DNA from: JARRKU01 sp963675565
Lineage (GTDB): Bacteria > Desulfobacterota > Desulfobacteria > Desulfobacterales > Desulfosarcinaceae
Direction of reading: 5' to 3'
NCBI GenBank assembly: GCA_963675565.2
Contig: CAXXYD010000004.1
Location: 2,046,001 to 2,110,000, forward strand
Length of the DNA stretch: 64,000 nt
Shown here piece by piece: positions 61,301 to 64,000 of this stretch. Both the position numbers and the translations under genes were made by a program. The stretch's first letter is position 1. The number at the start of each line of letters is the position of its first letter. Under the pieces are notes generated by a model. It saw nothing but the letters and a program-made list of their open reading frames with translations. It had not been told where the DNA came from and did not search any database.

Positions 61301-62627
61301 CGTCCAGGCCACAGCAAACGTCCATGGTCCCGGCGACAGCCCTGCAGCCCCGTCTTTTCGGCCCGCATTCGATACCGCCGCAATGCCCCTGGATGAAGCC
61401 ATGGTCATGGCGCTGGAACATTACGTTGTCCGGCGGGGGGCTTACCGGACCGTCATTGCCGGATTTCCCTGGTTCCTGGACTGGGGCAGGGACACATTGA
61501 TCGTGGCTCGCGGCCTGCTGGCCGCCGGCCGTCTGGAAACGGTCAAAGCCATCGTATTGCAGTTCGCCCGGTTCGAAGAAAACGGGACCCTGCCCAATAT
61601 GATCCGGGGCAATGATGCCCGGGACCGGGATACCTCAGATGCCCCGTTGTGGCTTTTCACAGTGTGCGCCGACCTTACCCGGATTTTGGGCAGTGCCGAT
61701 TTTCTCGACTCAGACTGCAATGGCCGAACCCTGCGCCGCATTCTGGTGAAAATTGCGTCCGCGCTGGTGGCCGGCCTGCCCAATGGCGTGGCCATGGATC
61801 CGGATTCGGGACTGATCTTCAGTCCGGCCCATTTTACCTGGATGGACACTAATTTCCCGGCCGCCACCCCGCGCCAGGGATATCCCATCGAAATTCAGGC
61901 CCTCTGGTATGCGGCCCTGGAGTTCGTGATGCGCATCGACCCGGTGGGCGGAGGCCGGTGGCAGGAACTGGCCCGGCAGGTCAAGGACAATATCGCCGCC
62001 TTGTTCTGGAAGCCGCAGTTGGGGTATTTGGCGGACTGTCTCCACGGCGACCCCGGCCAGAGCGCATTTCAGGCCGAGGCCGACGATGCCCTGCGTCCCA
62101 ACCAGCTCTTTGCCATCACCCTGGGGGCGATCACGGATCCCTTGATTTGCGCGCCTGTTTTGTCCGCCTGCCAGACCCTGCTGGTTCCCGGCGCCATTCG
62201 CAGCCTGGCCGACCGGCCGGTGAAGCGTCCTCTGGCGGTGCATCACAACGGCGTTTTATTGAACGATCCCCTGCAACCTTACCGGGGCAACTATGAAGGC
62301 GACGAAGATACCCGGCGCAAGCCTGCCTATCACAATGGTACGGCTTGGACCTGGCCGTTTCCCGCATTCTGTGAGGCCTGGGTGGCAACATACGGCACGG
62401 CCGCTATCCAAACGGCCCAAAGCTGGCTTTCCAGCAGCACCGAACTGATCAACAGCCATTGTGTGGGGCAGGTGCCGGAAATCGTGGACGGTGATGCTCC
62501 CCATGCCCAGCGTGGCTGCGATGCCCAGGCCTGGGGGGTGAGCGAACTGTTGCGGGTGTGGCGCCACCTGCAAGCAATGGGCGAAAGAAATTCGGCAACA
62601 AATACATTGCTAAAACCAAATAAATAG
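58311..62627 (+). CDS. Bifunctional glycogen debranching enzyme (GH13 plus GH133)
   Basis: A 1438-residue protein. The first 600 residues include a GH13 alpha-amylase-type domain with nucleophile D331 (GFRCDAGY), acid E360 (FFLEG) and HD in AETHDNNR (D419). After a beta-rich linker of about 450 residues comes a GH133 amylo-1,6-glucosidase domain (PWFLDWGRDTLIVARGLL, PNGVAMDPDSG, NGTAWTWPFPAF, then VPEIVDGDAPHA and GCDAQAWGVSEL). The same GH13-then-GH133 order occurs in eukaryotic glycogen debranching enzyme, where the first domain transfers maltotriose and the second frees the branch glucose. Most bacteria use separate or different enzymes. Start ATG 58311 preferred over TTG 58296. Confidence 0.88.
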   Translation: MTVPEQIVQNPPPGERRIQFCGDVVVFRLRVEPPQAGKAFVRTNLGHALIMRREIIRQVEHNEPRLGRDWFDVPMQETAPGRFEAAVGLFEVGHFEAKCLFISEDGGEPRWPTGANTAINVEPADTCCGNIIYNAFVRQFGPNKNGPQSAALPAPDLIRDLDRSGYTVIPPSGTFRDLIDELDFIFQHLGCRWLQLLPIHPTPTTYGRMGRFGSPYAALSFTEVDPALAVFDPAATPLEQFLELVDAVHARLGKILLDIAINHTGWAARLHESHPQWLARNAAGEIQNPGAWGVVWEDLTHLDYSHKDLWCYMADVLITWCRRGVDGFRCDAGYMIPADAWQYMIAKVRDQFPDTIFFLEGLGGKISVTRELLNRANFNWAYSELFQNYDRGQIEHYLPQAVDISATDGITVHFAETHDNNRLAATSLVYARMRTALCALLSPNGAFAFVNGVEWFATEKINVHDGCSLNWNARENQTAEIGRLSDLLKTHPAFGPGTRLKIVSRGVGNFIALLRRHDPTGRWVLIVGNLDWQHPQNAAWEAGAVEGMNPSPLDLLSGQTIKIEIKDQQVHVALNPGQVLCIGNDSSKADPAGRQGGLPAFLIQQRLRAKALAVLTFYASSIPENLAAAASELADDPEAFCQKHNPHSDETRVIGWQYPADLKRHVMLPPEHFLLLRAKHPFKVRLSCHGRVMATEESLAANPAGAFVLLPPFAAVHGHQRLKLELSLYGPGKTEHAAAEMLLLSSGSQPVVQTTFCRQDCYDKPLLALDTNGHGAMLRVHSDWRLLASRYDALLAANMDPDFPEDRRILLTRCRAWMVYQGYSHEINLDCLERFSFDYRNGVRWQYQIPTGQGEHIGLVIALQMANDPANTVQLAVHRLNSHPDAAELDDSRPVELIVRPDIEDRNFHDTTKAFSGPEQHWPASITAMEDGFRFAPLENHGLAAQIDRGRFVYQPEWYYMVHRDQDACRGLDPDSDLFSPGYFSSRLTGGQAVTMTVQATANVHGPGDSPAAPSFRPAFDTAAMPLDEAMVMALEHYVVRRGAYRTVIAGFPWFLDWGRDTLIVARGLLAAGRLETVKAIVLQFARFEENGTLPNMIRGNDARDRDTSDAPLWLFTVCADLTRILGSADFLDSDCNGRTLRRILVKIASALVAGLPNGVAMDPDSGLIFSPAHFTWMDTNFPAATPRQGYPIEIQALWYAALEFVMRIDPVGGGRWQELARQVKDNIAALFWKPQLGYLADCLHGDPGQSAFQAEADDALRPNQLFAITLGAITDPLICAPVLSACQTLLVPGAIRSLADRPVKRPLAVHHNGVLLNDPLQPYRGNYEGDEDTRRKPAYHNGTAWTWPFPAFCEAWVATYGTAAIQTAQSWLSSSTELINSHCVGQVPEIVDGDAPHAQRGCDAQAWGVSELLRVWRHLQAMGERNSATNTLLKPNK

Positions 62628-62845
62628 CTAAAATTGAAAAATCACGATTTAAGGAAAGAGGGCGCATCACATAGACGGATCATTGGCTCCACACACATAT
62701 CCCGTCCATCTCGTTTCAATCGGCATATAAGTTCACCGGCGCAGCGGCGTGTTTTTATATCCAATCGATTTTCCAGTTATGTAAAGCCGTTCAGGAAGAT
62801 GGGCAGGAAAGACATTTAAAGGCATGGCGCAGACAGGAGGACAGC
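62628..62845. other. Gap within the glycogen operon
   Basis: 218 bp with no gene I can support. ACAGGAGGACAGC (62834-62845) is the ribosome site of the next gene. Confidence 0.4.
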
Positions 62846-63154
62846 ATGAGCATCAAAAAACAATATCTGAAAACCAAACCCGTTTGCAAAGTAACCTTCC
62901 GGTTGGAAAAAACGAAGGCTTGCGGCGCGCGCAAAGTCAGCGTTGCCGGGGATTTCAACCAGTGGCAGGCGGGTAACACCCCAATGAAAGCATTGAAAAA
63001 CGGGGATTTCACGGTAACCGTGGTGCTGGCCAAAGGACATGAATATCAATACCGTTACGTACTGGATGACGAGAAGTGGATGACAGATGAATCGGCTGAC
63101 AAAAAAGTGTTCTGCGGCTTTGCAAATGACCAAAATGCCGTGGTGAAGGTTTAG
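62846..63154 (+). CDS. CBM48 (isoamylase N-terminal-type) glycogen-binding protein
   Basis: A 102-residue single-domain protein with the CBM48 pattern: VSVAGDFNQWQAG near residues 33-45, then LKNGDFTVTVVLAKGHEYQYRYVLDD. The family binds alpha-glucans, usually as a domain attached to branching or debranching enzymes; here it stands alone, between the debranching enzyme and phosphorylase genes. It may recruit enzymes to glycogen or regulate them, as AMPK-beta does in eukaryotes. That role is inferred. Confidence 0.85.
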   Translation: MSIKKQYLKTKPVCKVTFRLEKTKACGARKVSVAGDFNQWQAGNTPMKALKNGDFTVTVVLAKGHEYQYRYVLDDEKWMTDESADKKVFCGFANDQNAVVKV

Positions 63155-63169
63155 ACCAGGAGCTATATT

Positions 63170-64000
63170 ATGAAACATATTCAAGCCTTTCAAGTTTTCC
63201 CCAAATTACCCGATTCCCTCAGTTTCCTGGGTGTCCTTTCGCGCAACATGTGGTGGGCATGGAAACCGGATGCCATCGAGCTGTTTCGGCGAATCGATCC
63301 GCGTTTGTGGGAAGAATCGGGGTGCAACCCCATCATCTTTGCCACCAAGGTGCCCCAGGCCAGGTTGCAGCAATTATCCCAGGACGACAGCTACCTGGCC
63401 AATCTCGAACGTGTCAAGTCGCAATACAAGGAGCGCGTTCTGGCGAGCACCGGTGAAGAAAAGGCCGTTTTTGGTGATAAAACACGGATTTGTTATTTTT
63501 CCATGGAATTCGGCATCCATGAAAGCCTGCCTATTTTTGCCGGCGGCCTGGGCATACTGGCCGGGGACCATTTGAAGTCCGCCTCTCATATCGGGCTTCC
63601 CCTGACGGCGGTGGGCCTGCTTTACCGCCAGGGGTATTTCCAGCAATATCTGGACCACAACGGCTGGCAGCAGGAAGCCTACCCTGAAACCAATATTTAT
63701 GCCCTGCCCATGGTGCGCGTCAAAGATGAACGGAAGCAGGATGTGCATGTCTGTATTCCCGGCCCCGATGGGGACATTTGCGCCGACATATGGAAAATCA
63801 ATATCGGACGGGTTCCCCTGATCCTGCTGGATACCAATAGGGCGGACAATCCACCGGCCGTGCGGGAGATTACCTCGCGCCTGTACAACAGCGAGCCGGG
63901 GGTCCGGCTGGCACAGGAGGTCTTGCTGGGCATCGGCGGCATGCGGGCGCTCAAGGCCATGGGGACGGAACCGGCCCTGTGCCACATGAATGAAGGCCAC
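63170..64000 (+). CDS. Alpha-glucan phosphorylase, N-terminal part (cut by window end)
   Basis: 277 codons of a GT35 phosphorylase of the shorter TIGR02094 type, which releases glucose-1-phosphate from glycogen. YFSMEFGIHESLPIFAGGLGILAGDH, VGLLYRQGYFQQ and the PALCHMNEGH segment at the edge are conserved; the PLP lysine lies beyond the window. ACCAGGAGC precedes ATG 63170. It follows the CBM48 gene by 15 bp. Confidence 0.93.
   Translation, partial: MKHIQAFQVFPKLPDSLSFLGVLSRNMWWAWKPDAIELFRRIDPRLWEESGCNPIIFATKVPQARLQQLSQDDSYLANLERVKSQYKERVLASTGEEKAVFGDKTRICYFSMEFGIHESLPIFAGGLGILAGDHLKSASHIGLPLTAVGLLYRQGYFQQYLDHNGWQQEAYPETNIYALPMVRVKDERKQDVHVCIPGPDGDICADIWKINIGRVPLILLDTNRADNPPAVREITSRLYNSEPGVRLAQEVLLGIGGMRALKAMGTEPALCHMNEGH

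Overview
The window reads as a contiguous piece of chromosome from an anaerobic Desulfobacterota bacterium, most likely a sulfate reducer of the Desulfobacteraceae/Desulfosarcinaceae type. The signs are a four-haem class III cytochrome c, a DsrK/HdrD-like iron-sulfur protein, a bacterial-type ferredoxin, a 2,4-dienoyl-CoA reductase-like flavoenzyme, a methyltetrahydrofolate methyltransferase, a rhodanese-rubrerythrin fusion and a methanogen-type thymidylate synthase beside standard Gram-negative genes (tatB/tatC, mltA, an OMPLA-type phospholipase). Gene density is high. I see no insertion sequence, CRISPR array, rRNA or tRNA.

Left part (1-13 kb): the end of asnS, a convergent thyA-like gene, a candidate small RNA with its own promoter and terminator, then a leftward replication/recombination block (rdgC, an RdgC-like partner, dnaN, gyrB). 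Running rightward are a fusion of an endonuclease Q-like PHP nuclease to a UvrD-type helicase, a HEAT-repeat protein, a metallo-beta-lactamase-fold hydrolase and a peptidase-S51-like protein carrying a cysteinyl-tRNA-synthetase-like C-terminus. At 13-16.4 kb follow a CelD/GNAT-like acyltransferase, an MshA-like glycosyltransferase and a PIG-L deacetylase. The last four families together resemble the parts list of mycothiol/bacillithiol synthesis. A decayed NUDIX gene closes the block.

17-18.5 kb: a DsrK/HdrD-like (HdrC+HdrB) gene is interrupted by one in-frame TGA, followed after 16 nt by a perfect hairpin. I read it as a selenocysteine-decoding gene, the strongest non-routine observation here. 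A 640-bp gap upstream holds three related inverted repeats.

19-31 kb: a zinc-ribbon protein, a UbiB kinase, then a leftward group (moaE, moaC, mltA, tatB, tatC, cytochrome c3) and a rightward group (GNAT, thiM, pyrR, moaB). The leftward pabA-pabBC-ferredoxin operon has a promoter, a short leader and an intrinsic terminator ahead of pabA, which suggests transcription attenuation.

31-48.5 kb: a double glycosyltransferase fusion, a radical SAM protein, prmA, a class IV aminotransferase, a FadH-like enzyme, trmO, an Fe-siderophore/cobalamin-type ABC transporter behind two tandem intrinsic terminators, a truncated hybrid histidine kinase, a SelD-associated-type flavoprotein with a rhodanese-rubrerythrin, a cyclophilin, a methyltransferase and an outer-membrane phospholipase.

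48.5-64 kb: cold-shock protein, endonuclease IV, membrane and cysteine-cluster proteins, a GDPD, ilvE, and a glycogen operon (galU, a eukaryote-like bifunctional GH13-GH133 debranching enzyme, a CBM48 protein and an alpha-glucan phosphorylase cut by the window end). Several intergenic gaps carry short A-rich words or inverted repeats that look like one or two dispersed repeat families.
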